A DNA stretch of 64,000 nt from positions 33,274,587 through 33,338,586 of the forward strand of contig CM073591.1 of NCBI GenBank assembly GCA_037074705.1. The letters are read 5' to 3'. The notes below the pieces were generated by a model that saw only the letters and a list, made by a program, of their open reading frames with translations, made no database searches and was not told the origin of the DNA. The stretch comes from Zhengitettix transpicula. Taxonomy: Eukaryota > Arthropoda > Insecta > Orthoptera > Tetrigidae. Positions within the stretch are counted from its first letter, which is position 1. Each line of letters opens with the position of its first letter. This document shows positions 35,761-45,698 of the stretch, in pieces. Both the position numbers and the translations under genes were made by a program.

Positions 35761-36448
35761 GCTTAAATTTAATAACAGTATAATTCTCGGAGTGTTTAAT
35801 TTATATGTGAAAATTTTAAAGTTTTCCAGATTGATCTAACGACGTTTTCTTTTAGGTTATGTATGAAATAATTTTCTCTAATATTTTTATTATTTTTTCT
35901 TCATTTAAAAATGTCTATTTTATCATTTTCGTATTTATTCTTTTGTAGTTAGTTTATTTATTTATTAGTGTCTGTTTTTACGTTCTTTGTAATTGACGTA
36001 TATTCCCAGTTAAGTGTATTTCCTTAGTTTTATTTTGTTATCTATGCATATAATATTGCTTTGACTTTCCCATTTACTCAGTGGAGTACTAATGGCATCA
36101 ACCAATCTAAATCTACTCATCTCCTTAATTACTCACAAATAAAGCTACGCAGCCATGATTTTTTTCCAATATATATTGTGTGCCTAGGTCTCTCACAAAA
36201 CCGACATTAAAATGTTTCGGATAAATAATAGGGCCTTAATAAATAAAGCCGAGTACTCTTTCTATTATTTAGTTATATATATATTGTAGTAATTGGTAAT
36301 TAAGGCATTGTTCGAATTGAGAAGTTGAATTGTAGAGGACTCATTATTGGTGGATATAGCGGACGCCGCAACAAACCGGCAATGCAAAGAAAGTATTGTT
36401 GATCGGTCGAGAAGGTTTTACGCGCTCAAAATTTACGAGACGAACGAA
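35761..36448. other. Gene-free AT-rich stretch
   Basis: Nothing recognised up to the GC-richer segment that begins near 36,340. Confidence 0.5.
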
Positions 36449-36568
36449 CAGTCGGGCAAGGAACGGCGAGGCATAAAGACCAGCAAAGTCTATTTTACAA
36501 AAGTAGTACAGTCAGGCAATGAACGGCGAGGTGTAAAGACCACAAAATTCTAATACACGAAAAGTTGA
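36449..36568 (+). repeat. 60-bp tandem duplication
   Basis: Two units of exactly 60 bp (36,449-36,508 and 36,509-36,568), both starting CAGTC.GGCAA.GAACGGCGAGG, followed by TAAAGACCA and TCTA. A 68-codon frame (36,347-36,553) spans them with a 20-residue period (QSGKERRG, QSGNERRG). The segment is GC-richer than its flanks. It could be part of an LTR or 5' leader of a retroelement, but I see no paired LTR. Confidence 0.7.
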
Positions 36569-36807
36569 ATAATTTAGTCAGTCAGCAGCGAGAATGAAAA
36601 AGGTCTAATTTAAAGAACGAGAAAGTTTTCCAGTAACCAGTACGCTGTTATATCAAAAGTGCAGAAATTGAACTAGTCTTCAGTCAACAGACAAAACCAA
36701 TGAGGTACATTTTCAACAAAAATCCACGAGACCTACAAATCCAGGTTGCAGTAAATCATCGACAATCGACAAAGTTATTTTAAACCAACTAACAAACCAC
36801 GCTAATT

Positions 36808-36858
36808 AGAGTCTGTGAACATTTAGAGTCTGTGAGTACTTAGAATCAGTGATATCCC
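36808..36858 (+). repeat. 17-bp tandem repeat, three units
   Basis: AGAGTCTGTGAACATTT, AGAGTCTGTGAGTACTT and AGAATCAGTGATATCCC follow each other without gaps. Confidence 0.7.
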
Positions 36859-36859
36859 C

Positions 36860-38920
36860 AAAATTGTGCACGAAAAGTTAAAATGAGACCTGGGCTGCCG
36901 GAAGTAGAAAGAAAACTTTAAAATCATTGTAAACCACGTTTAAAAGATAAACGTCAGATCGTTCTTTAATTATCGATAAAATGAGATCTTTAATTATTCA
37001 GATCATTCTTTATTTCTTGATAAAAATCGAAATTGTTTAAATTCAATCTTTGGTATTATTTCTTCAGCAACAAATTTCGTCTATGTTCAGATGCATTGAT
37101 TCCCATATAAAGTAAATGTAATTTTTGTGATTTTGATTATATAAATTCTGCCATTTATCAAACCCAATTCAAGACCCTGAGATCCCAAATATTTTGTAAT
37201 TTGAATACTTGTTTTAAAATTGTTAATAAATCTTGTTTAATAGTTTTCACGTAATAGTTCTTTTCATTTAAAAACGCCATCATGAATTATTGTCAAAAGA
37301 TAACTAAAGGTAGTTAATAAATTATTACAATATATATATATATATATTATTCCTATTCTTCCGAAGAAAATTAAAGTCTGTCAGAACGCTCTATGCTAAT
37401 CCAAGGCGATCACACATAAAATAAGTAGCAGTCGTTAAAATGGTCTCAGATATTAATGGAAATAATCCCTGGGTCTATTTATAAATTTTCCCACGTTGCT
37501 TTGCCGAGGTTTTATTTCTCCTCCACTTGGAAAGTGACGAAATGTCTCCCTTTGAACGACGCCGCGAGCCTTCGAAATGAGAAATATTTACTGTGAATCT
37601 CATAGACTCCAAACAAAGTGAAGGATAAGTTTGGAAACAAATCAGTTTGCAGTTTTTTTCTGTGCCTCAGACCGACAGCTGGCTACTCGATGGAGGAGAA
37701 GGGGAGACATCTGGAGTGAATTATTCATAAGGCCCAGAGGCTCCTTCAGACCCTGAATACTTCTACGACATATCAGAGGGACAGGGAAAATACATAGGAT
37801 ATATCAAGAGCTTCCATTCCAAGTCTACTACGTCTAGCTTTTCCTCTCAGTCGATTGCTTCGTGCTCCTTCACTGGAAGCGTTAACATTGCCAATGGAGA
37901 GTTTCCCTTTCTCACAGTTAGCATAATGTATGATTGATTTCGGTTGATGAATTAATTATAAATTCTGACCTGCAGAGAAAAGAAACATGTGTGCGAATTG
38001 AAAGCGAACTGTTACGAAATTTTTGTAAGAAAGTCATTTTTAAACTAAGGACACCACTGACTAAAAATTCAGAATATGATTACCACTTATTTGAAACTAA
38101 ATTAACTAGTATATTCCTAAATAAATTTTTCCATTTAAAAGTTTGTAATCGTCTAAAAAATTATAATCAGTCTGAAAATTATTTCAAAAGATATTTTAAG
38201 GGGAAAAAAAATTGGGTTTGATTTCCATAAATAATATGATTGAAAATCAGTCATCAGTGTTATTGGAAACATCAGACACGTTTTTTGGCCAATTTCATCG
38301 TTCTGTAAAGCTCTTCTAGGTTTGTAACTGGTCATCACTGCCGTGAAATATATTTTTAGCTTTTTCGAATTAAATTAATCCTTCCCACGAATTGGCAGGA
38401 GTTCTAATTCTCCAGATGAGGAAAGAATGCTTTCTAAATTATTCTTATTCCGAGTTCAGGTCTTTATTCTTTCATTACTCTTTAAATTCACAAGTTTAAT
38501 ATAATATAATAGATTAGACGCTCTGTATTCTATTTAATTCACTGCATTTGGTATTTCCATTAAATAAACGATAACTCTAATTTTTCGTGACATAATTCAA
38601 GAGCCTCCGTACAGGAAATTAACAATTTTTCTGTTTCCTATTTACAGATATAGAAAGTAATAATTTCTACAAATATTTTTTTATCTGTTGCAGTTGGCTC
38701 TTATCTTTAATTTATAAAAGGCATTTTTACTGGAATATGCCTCGTCTGTCCTTTTTTAATCATTCAAAGAATTTTTGTAATTATTATTAAATATGTATAG
38801 ATAAAATTAACTTGTACAGAGTAGCATAGTACAACAAATCCTTTTAAAACACGTAGTGAAAAAGAAAGTACTTCCAAAAAAGACAGAACTTCCGCATTTT
38901 TTATTTATTTCTACTTCTAA
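36860..38920. other. Gene-free stretch
   Basis: (TA)n at 37,330-37,348. 37,480-37,930 is GC-richer unique sequence without an open frame of note. The 95-codon frame at 37,934-38,221 is AT-driven and starts at a non-ATG codon. It has no motif I can place. Confidence 0.45.
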
Positions 38921-39079
38921 AATTTTCACACACTAAAAACCTATAGCAATCATTGGGAAGTTTACAAAATACCTTGCTGTGATTGTAATTCCTGCTATAT
39001 AGGACAAACTCAAAGATCATTAAATATCCGAATCAAAGAGCATACGTCCTATACTGAACTCCTCATTGCCAGTCTGTAG
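38921..39079 (+). pseudogene. GIY-YIG endonuclease remnant of a Penelope-like element
   Basis: The frame from 38,921 to a stop at 39,077 contains WEVYKIPCCDCNSCYIGQTQ followed by RSLNIRIKEH. This is the start of a GIY-YIG nuclease domain: (G)VYKI.C in place of GIY, a CxC-type zinc-like insertion, CYIGQT as YIG, then the catalytic Arg region R.L..RI.EH. The CCxxC/C insertion between GIY and YIG is typical of the endonuclease domain of Penelope-like retroelements, which lies at the C terminus after the reverse transcriptase. The reverse transcriptase is not visible upstream and the frame ends shortly after EH, so this is a truncated fossil. A hammerhead-like core lies 235 bp downstream, where the element's 3' terminal repeat would be. 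Confidence 0.85.
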
Positions 39080-39313
39080 TCTCCAAAATCTATCATCAGT
39101 TCCTAACATTAATCTGATTTTCAAAATTCTAAGATCTTAGATGGTGACAAAAGGTTCTATTCCTGAATTATATACGAAATGTTGTATGTTAAATCTAGCG
39201 TCACTCGAATTCGCGTTATTTTGAAACTCAACAGTAGCTATGAACCCCTTATTTAGGCTAACTTTTTTGCTTTTGTGTTCGTTTGTCCTGCGTGTCGTTC
39301 TTACGATTTGGAA

Positions 39314-39380
39314 TCACCTGCAAAATAATTTCGGAAACGTTGAGTGGAAATTAGTATATTACTTAATTTTGTCTGTTTAT
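39314..39380 (+). repeat. Hammerhead-like core, family A, 3' of GIY-YIG remnant
   Basis: GGAATCACCTGCAAAATAAT, then TTCGGAAACGTTGAGTGG, then TATTACTTAATTTTGTCTGTTTAT. The first box is damaged (CTGCAAA) but the GAAACGTTG box and both flanks match 7,198 and 43,156. Its position behind the GIY-YIG remnant ties family A to Penelope-like elements. Confidence 0.7.
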
Positions 39381-39849
39381 AATTTTAAATAATGCACACA
39401 AAAAAATTAAACTCAAACTTTGGCTTGTATAATAATTCTTCCTCGAATTACGGATCATTAAAATATTATATAAGTTGTTTAGGATGCCTAATTATTTCTT
39501 CATTTACTCCTATATATTATTGGCATATTTCGGTTCCCATGCTTATCCCTTAATTTTCAGTTTTACAGTCGCGATATGCTTGGAACTATAAATTATTCCC
39601 TCTCTTTTCCAAACATTCTTCGCGAGGAAACTATATCAATAGATTATTCATGATTTTTTATTCAACAATTTTGTTGATAATAAATGTAGGAAAATAGGAG
39701 AAGGAAGAACAGTGGAATAATTCACAGTGAACTAGTACACTACAAAAGCATAACAATTCCGAAAACCATAAACAGCAAAGAAAAAACAGGTGATGATATC
39801 TAGAGTAAGAACCCTCCACTCAGTTTATACTCAAGCGTTCCAACCAACA

Positions 39850-40146
39850 TGTGAAGAACGCAATCAACCACCAACTCTTTTATTGCAGCAGATATAACGA
39901 CACCAGAAGAGCTACAATCGCAAAACAACACATCTCAGACCTCAGTATTTCAACCACAGCTGCCTTGAACCTCACCAAATTTATCGAGGAAGCAACCCTG
40001 AGTGAAGAAATATAGAAACCAAATTGCTAATAATGTTAATAATACATATGTACGTAAATAATAACGCTATGTAAACTATTGTAAATAACACAAGGGTCGC
40101 CAATGACCACGATGTCGAAACGACCGTTATAAACATAAAAAAAAAC
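39850..40146 (+). pseudogene. LINE 3' end with A-tail
   Basis: A frame ending in a stop at 40,013-40,015 reads INHQLFYCSRYNDTRR, then AKQHISDLSISTTAALNLTK, then FIEEATLSEE. The H.LF.C..Y...R pattern close to the stop is the C-terminal zinc-knuckle-like end (HxxxxC) of many insect non-LTR retrotransposons. About 120 bp of 3' UTR follow (CCACGATGTCGAAACGACCG), then CATAAAAAAAAAC at 40,136-40,149, a poly-A tail. A frameshift precedes the block (TCEERNQ in another frame). It is a 5'-truncated, dead copy. The clade is not determined. Confidence 0.6.
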
Positions 40147-40149
40147 AAG

Positions 40150-40748
40150 TGTGAAGATGCTTTCTTTTTTAATTTCTCTCCGGAATGAGCGTGCAATGAC
40201 GTACAGAATTAGCATTTCTGGTGTGTCCAGAGACTGGAGTGAGCGCAAAGTTGGTGGTGCGTTCAATACGTTGCTATGAGCGCAGATATGCGGGCATTTC
40301 ACCAAGATAAACTCTCTAAAACATGGACAGGGGAGGGGGGGGAGGGGATGATAATTTTCCCCAGTATAATCCGTCAGTATTAAAGTGTTGCATGTTTGGA
40401 GAGTCACTCGCAGTAGGGAAAAATGCTGATGGCAGAGGTCGTAGATAAAAACCTAAATATATATTAAAATAATCTTACGGGTAGACTAACATAAGTACAC
40501 TTTAATTCTCACGTTTGTACTTTTGAAAATGTCATCACCTCAAGACCTTGTTGCTTTATATAAGGAAGCGCTCCCAGAAGAAAGCAGACGTTTCGAAATT
40601 AATTAGACTTCGATTCCTTCCTACTTTCCAAATACCATCACATTACCTCAGTGTCTCATGTGATTTTAAATCACTTCCGTTTACATTTTTTTCACGTAGT
40701 ACGGATTAAGAAAGCACGGAATTAAGACATGATGCGTCTTATTTACAA
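40150..40748. other. Gene-free stretch
   Basis: G-run at 40,333-40,345. The minus-strand frames at 39,981-40,407 have no recognisable domain. Confidence 0.45.
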
Positions 40749-41030
40749 GAGGGAGGGTCAATGAGTACTAAAAAAAATATTCTAGGACGTGCTGATGGTA
40801 TCGAAACAAGTTTACTTCTGTACTGTCATATTTTAAGCTATAAATACGGCGTTGTTCCATTTTAGCATAGAATTTCGTTGTTTTTTCATTGGTAGAAAAC
40901 TATGTCAGTAAATAAACACCTCCATCTGGAAGGAAAATCTCCTAAAGAAATCAAAGCTGAGTTTAATGTAATTTTTATACAATTGTCCCAGCTTTTAAAT
41001 GGGTTATATTTCTACGCATAACGGCATACG
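40749..41030 (+). pseudogene. Mariner 5' fragment
   Basis: GAGGGAGGGTCAATGAGTAC at 40,749 has the form of a mariner terminal repeat (GAGGGTCA.TCAA.AAGTA). About 150 bp later, an ATG at 40,901 starts MSVNKHLHLEGKSPKEIKAE, which matches the N-terminal helix-turn-helix region of mariner transposases (LHLEGKS.KEI..EL). The frame then decays, with FKWVIF perhaps the trace of the next helix. The catalytic domain and 3' terminal repeat are absent. It is a different subfamily from the copies at 5,948 and 44,553. Confidence 0.65.
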
Positions 41031-41171
41031 GCGAAAGCCACAATTATCTACTTGATCAAAATTAAAAATTTATAATCGTATATATATATATTCTGACTAA
41101 TGGGAAAACTGATAAATAAATACACATCAGCCAATTTTAAGTCAGAAAAAAAGGAGTATTTATTAAACTAA

Positions 41172-41211
41172 CAACGTTACATCGCTGAATTCGTGACCCC
41201 ATCAGGTTCCA
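41172..41211 (-). repeat. Hammerhead-like core copy (decayed)
   Basis: On the minus strand: GGAACCTGATGGGGTCACG, then AATTCAGCGATGTAACGTTG. The boxes are CTGATGG and GTAACG. Confidence 0.45.
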
Positions 41212-41440
41212 ATTTATTTATTTAAAAAATTACACTTACAATTTATTAAAAAAAATTATTTGTGAATGTCATAATTTTGAATAAATATTTGTGGAGGGAC
41301 TACAAGTTTTTAAGCAGCTGAACCAAATAAGATCTGGACATACTAAGTTAACTCACAATTTTATATTTTCCAGAGTTTAGCCTTCGATGGGTTCCTTTTT
41401 TATTATTATTTTATTTTATTATTGTTAGTATTATTATTAT

Positions 41441-41560
41441 AGGGTAACAGGCTACATGAGGGTAATCCACATGGTGGAAACTCCCCTTTAATAGCATAGG
41501 AAGGGATTTGAAAGATGGGATGTGGAATGGTAGAGGAAGGTAGAAAACCTGCATCAGGTA
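41441..41560 (-). mobile_element. SINE-X copy H (short)
   Basis: AGGGTAACAGGCTACATGAGG... to AGAGGAAGGTAG, then a deletion to AAAACCTGCATCAGGTAG, where it stops. A (TTA)n run precedes the 3' end, as with copy A. Confidence 0.8.
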
Positions 41561-41564
41561 GCAT

Positions 41565-41715
41565 TGTGATGAGAATTTAACTATGAAGCATATCCTTCAG
41601 AGCTGCGATTACTAATCAGCAATCAGAAACATCATCTTGAGCAACATCGAATTATCAGACCTAGCAAAATCTGCAATGACGATCTTCAAGGCACTGAAGT
41701 TTCCCAAGGAAGCCA
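41565..41715 (+). pseudogene. Possible LINE C-terminal scrap
   Basis: CDENLTMKHILQSCDY and a stop (41,565-41,615), followed in another frame by SNIELSDLAKSAMTIFKALK. The C..E.T..HIL..C pattern is that of the terminal HC region of R1/jockey-type LINE proteins. It is short and could be chance. Confidence 0.35.
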
Positions 41716-43155
41716 ACATAAGTAACTTAATTTAAACATAATTATATATTTATCTCAACCGATGTAAACCAATGAAGTGGTCTCTAGTTTATGTTAATGT
41801 GACATTAAACATTTTTTTACAAACGTTTTTAAATTGTTATAATAGGGAGAATGAGTTTTAATGAGGTAGGTACATGCAGAATCTTTCGGGCTGTCCTCTG
41901 GAAGTGATAAACAAAATCCACCATATGATGATGAATGATCGACAAATAAAAGTAGCCCAGATTGTTTAGGGACACTGACATATTCCATGACTCGAAGGTT
42001 TTAATTTTGGAAGAATAAATGTCTGAAAAAAATATTAACAAGAAGAGCGTCGCGTTTGCTCAAAATGGAGAATGAACTCAATCGTCTGACACAATCGGAG
42101 GCCATTTAGCGATTGGCATTTGGCAATATATAACTTTTTTTATATTTCACATCATTGACAACGTGGCTGGCCGAAAAAAAAATTTCACGTCAAACTCCCT
42201 AAACGTGCTCTTTGGACGTTTTGGAAAATCGTCAAGTAACGCTGGACGATTCTTTGGAGCTGAAAGAATAAATAGGAGTTGAGGAATAAAAGTGAAGCAG
42301 CCAAAATAAATAGTTGTCCATTATTTTGTAAATGCTTCTCGACCAAATCTCGAAAATATCCCTGACATATTTCTTCTAAAGTCCATCATCTACGGTTGTC
42401 CAAAATACAATTTGGAAAACTATATCTAGTAAATTCCGTGATATAAAAAATGTAGGAAGTTTGATAGGATGCTTATTACAGTGGAGCGAGGAAATTTCAT
42501 TTCGACGAGATAGCCATATTGACTTTTCCGACTACGCAAAGCCTAACTCCCTGCTCTGATCTCTTTCAACCAAAGCTAACCAAATTGGATTCAATTTAAT
42601 TTGGGCTATAATTCCCAATATATATTTCGTGATAAATTTTTACTACGAGTGACAACATTTGAAACATTTTACTTCCGGTAGTATTTTCACAACTTCCGCT
42701 GACAAAATATTATGACGGTTTTCACAACAAAATTTCTTATTCAGGCACGAATCCAATTTTGTATTCTATAAAATATATTAATTTTGAACGCTATTTAAAA
42801 TATGACGAGTGTTTACTCTCGTTTCAGAACCGTTTGTTTCTGTTCTGCGTTGAATAAATAGCATGGCCGAAAACATACTTTTAAAATTATAATTCAATTG
42901 ACCAAATTACACTTTTGGGTCCTAATCCTCAAAATGCTAGTGAAAACAAAGATGATGATTAGTAGGTAAAATTAAATTCAAAAGTTTAATTAACGAACTA
43001 AAATACAAAAAAAGTTGTCCATATAATTTAAGATAGGAATAATTATAAATCACGAATCAGTAAACTAATTATATAAATAAACAACGACGTAAAAAACCAG
43101 TTCGTCACCTTGTTTCTACGGTGTGTTGTTCTTACGTTTCTTGAGTTTTTTGAAT
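41716..43155. other. Gene-free AT-rich stretch
   Basis: Nothing recognised. Confidence 0.5.
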
Positions 43156-43230
43156 CACCTGACGAAAGCAACAAGGGTTGCAGAATCGTAGTGAAGGATT
43201 TATTTAGCACTTACTTTTGTCAGTTATTCA
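43156..43230 (+). repeat. Hammerhead-like core, family A, strong hairpin
   Basis: TGAATCACCTGACGAAA, perfect hairpin GCAAC-AAGG-GTTGC, then AGAATCGTAGTGAAGGATTT and ACTTACTTTTGTCAGTTATT. First box CTGACGA intact, second box GAATCG. A weaker copy, CACCTGATGAAGGCAATA, lies at 43,471-43,488. Confidence 0.7.
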
Positions 43231-44120
43231 GCTATTTAATCATCTAATTAGAATCCTTTTAACACAGACGTTTCATATTTTATAATTTTCAAAGATTGTA
43301 AATATTAATTACAAAACCAGTGTCGGTTTGACATTACGTGAATATACGTTATGTTTAATGTATAACATCTCAGAAACTACTCTTCATATATAATTACTAT
43401 CTTCATCTGATTTTGATATTGTCTCAAATTTAAGATAATGTCGGTGTCCAAAATTTTTTATGTGTATGTTCACCTGATGAAGGCAATATATTAACAATTA
43501 TTGAAGTATAATTTCTGATAAAAATTATGTAATTTTATTTTTAAACAACAACTTTCAAATTTTGTATGATGGAACATAGATTGCTCTATTACTTAAATTA
43601 TAAATTTAAAAGTGTGTTTTCGGCTATTTTAAACTGTACAGTCGTAAAGATATTCTTCGTTGTTACACCTTTAGACTTCTCGTATAGCGTGCCAAAACTT
43701 TATTCCAAATTCAATTTCGGAAAATCTAATTGATTATCCACCAGTAAATGATTTGCTTATTTCCCAAATAACTCACAAGACAGATTACTGGAACATATCG
43801 ATCCCTTAGACGTTTGATAAAGATATATTTATTCTAAAGATGTTAAATACTTAAGCAGATTTTGCTTTTCCTCGTTATATAAGACACTCAGTATAATTTA
43901 TTATTGAAGTCATAATGAAATTGGAATTTGGAAACTGCCAGTGTTTACGTAATTTATTACATTAAAATTAATTTCATATTTTTTACTTGTACAATATGCT
44001 CACATCTACAATTATTGTTGCCATTAATGCGGCTGTGAAGAATGCTAATCAGTACTGTAGGTGAGCTTGCGTTTGGATCTATCCAACAAGAAAGAGAAAT
44101 TTAGTCTGTGACGCGGAGTC
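43231..44120. other. Gene-free AT-rich stretch
   Basis: Apart from the weak core at 43,471, nothing recognised. Confidence 0.5.
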
Positions 44121-44186
44121 GACGAGTGTAGCTCAAAGGTTACAGCCATCGCAGAAGGTTCTGGGATCGATTTTTTGTACGGTCGA
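44121..44186 (+). repeat. tRNA-like fragment, probable SINE head
   Basis: GTGTAGCTCAAAGGTTACAGCC resembles a tRNA A box (TAGCTCAGTGGTTAGAGC), and GGTTCTGGGATCGATT 31 nt later resembles a B box. No acceptor stem or anticodon stem can be paired, so it is not a functional tRNA gene. Confidence 0.4.
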
Positions 44187-44552
44187 TATTTTTCCAACCT
44201 AATCTGTTAATTTATTATAGTGGTCTATAATTGTATATTAAATTCTTTTATAATATTAAATTGTAGTGACAGAGTCTTAAGTTGTGTGTTACAAAATTCG
44301 TGACAACGAAAGTTTAATGATTAGTCTGAAATTTTGTTTAGGTGTAAGGTGTTGGTTGACAGCAATTTCTTTTTGTTGTTAATAATATTTGGAGACAAGT
44401 ATTTGCAGTGATTGAACAATTATCTCGTCTCTTTATGAAAAAGGTTGAATTTGTTTCGGATTTTAATGGTGTGTATATCTGAACACGTGATGAGAGGATA
44501 AATATGGTTGATTAAAATTCAATAATTTAAATGTGAGCAAATGAATTGTCTA
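44187..44552. other. Gene-free AT-rich stretch
   Basis: Nothing recognised. Confidence 0.5.
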
Positions 44553-45698
44553 TATACCACTGTGAACAAAAAGTAAGGTGAATTTATTTATAAAATGTAA
44601 ATTCTTTATTTATTCTTCCAAATCAATTTCATCCCCTTCAAAGTAATCCCCGTCCGATAAAACGCACTTTTTCCAACGCTTTTTCCAGTCCTCGAAACAG
44701 TCGGAATAGTCTTTTTCTGGTATAACCATCAAGACCTTCTTCGATTCGGTTTTTATCTCCTCAATCGTGTCTAAACGGCGTCCCCGCATTGAGTTAGTGG
44801 TGCATTATCGTGATGAAGGAACCAAGACTTTCAGACGAATAGCTTCACGCAAACGACGCATAACGCTCAAATAATATTATTTGTTGACAGTTTGCCCCGG
44901 CGGAAGGAATTCATAGTGCACCACACCACGATGATCAAAGAAAACTGTCAACATGACCTTGATTTTCGATCTTGCTTCACCTTTTGCACGATATTCGCTG
45001 GATTGGTCGGTGGTTTCAGGGTCGTATGCGTAAATCCAAGTCTCGTCTCCAGTAATGATGCATTTCAAGTGGGTCCTAAATGTCAGACAGCAAAGTTTCA
45101 CACACATCAACGCGTCGCTTTTTTTCCAAAAAATTGAGCGATTTTGGCATCAATCGAGACTTGACGCGTTTGAGACACAAAACATTCTTCAAAATGTTTC
45201 GGGCTGAGCCAAGTGATATTCCAACACCATCAGGGAGATCTCTAATTGTCCATCGACGATTTTCAAGCACCAATTTTCTTAATCTTTTGGACGTGGCCCT
45301 CGTCGGTAGGCGTTGATGGTCGTCCAGAGCGCGGTTCGTCTTCAACGCCCTCTTTGAACTCGTTGTACCACTTATAAACGTTTTTTTGTGCCATAGTTTG
45401 ACCACCAAAGGCCTTCCGCAACATTTTCAACGTGTCCGCACAAGATGATTCGTTCCGCATACAAAATTTGATGCAAGTTCTTTGCTCAACAAAATCACCC
45501 ATTGCAAAAATCGAAAAATTCACTTTTGGTTGTTTGCAAATACTTGTGTAACTCTGAGATAATAAAACCTTTTAACAAACAGACGCTTGGCAAATATTAT
45601 AGACAGTCCTACCAACCTAGAAAAACACTTTACCTCCATTCCTAATACCGGGGAGTTTTAAATGACAATTTAACCTTACTTTTTGATCACATTATATA
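44553..45698 (-). mobile_element. Mariner element with both ends
   Basis: About 1.15 kb, bordered by imperfect inverted repeats of about 28 bp: left TACCACTGTGAACAAAAAGT AAGGTGAATTT, right (reversed) ATAATGTGATCAAAAAGTAAGGTTAAATT. TA dinucleotides lie at both outer borders, as expected for mariner target duplication. A complete mariner of this type is about 1.3 kb, so some internal sequence has been lost. Confidence 0.9.
44610..45502 (-). pseudogene. Mariner transposase pseudogene (DD34D family)
   Basis: Start MGDFVEQRTCIKFCMRNE at 45,502 (an in-frame ATG also at 45,523). The N-terminal HTH follows (KMLRKAFG...YKWYNEFKEG, EDEPRSGRPST). It then changes frame near 45,265 to LVLENRRWTIRDLPDGVGIS and PKSLNFLEKKRR, and again near 45,090 to CIITGDETWIYAYDPE (first catalytic Asp in GDE), QSSEYRAKGEARSKIKVML and FDHRGVVHYEFLPPGQTVNK followed by a stop. 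Shifted again is WFLHHDNAP (second Asp). The region around the third Asp (PPYSPDLAPCDF) is deleted. The end is DTIEEIKTES and FEDWKKRWKKC...GDYFEGDEIDLEE, stop at 44,610. At least three frameshifts, one stop and one deletion make it inactive. Confidence 0.92.

Noticed and set aside
40525..40605. Hammerhead-like core (GAAGAAAGCAGACGTTTCGAAA)
   Set aside because: The boxes occur in the wrong order and no hairpin lies between them.
44121..44186. tRNA gene
   Set aside because: A- and B-box-like strings are present but no acceptor, D or anticodon stem can be paired.
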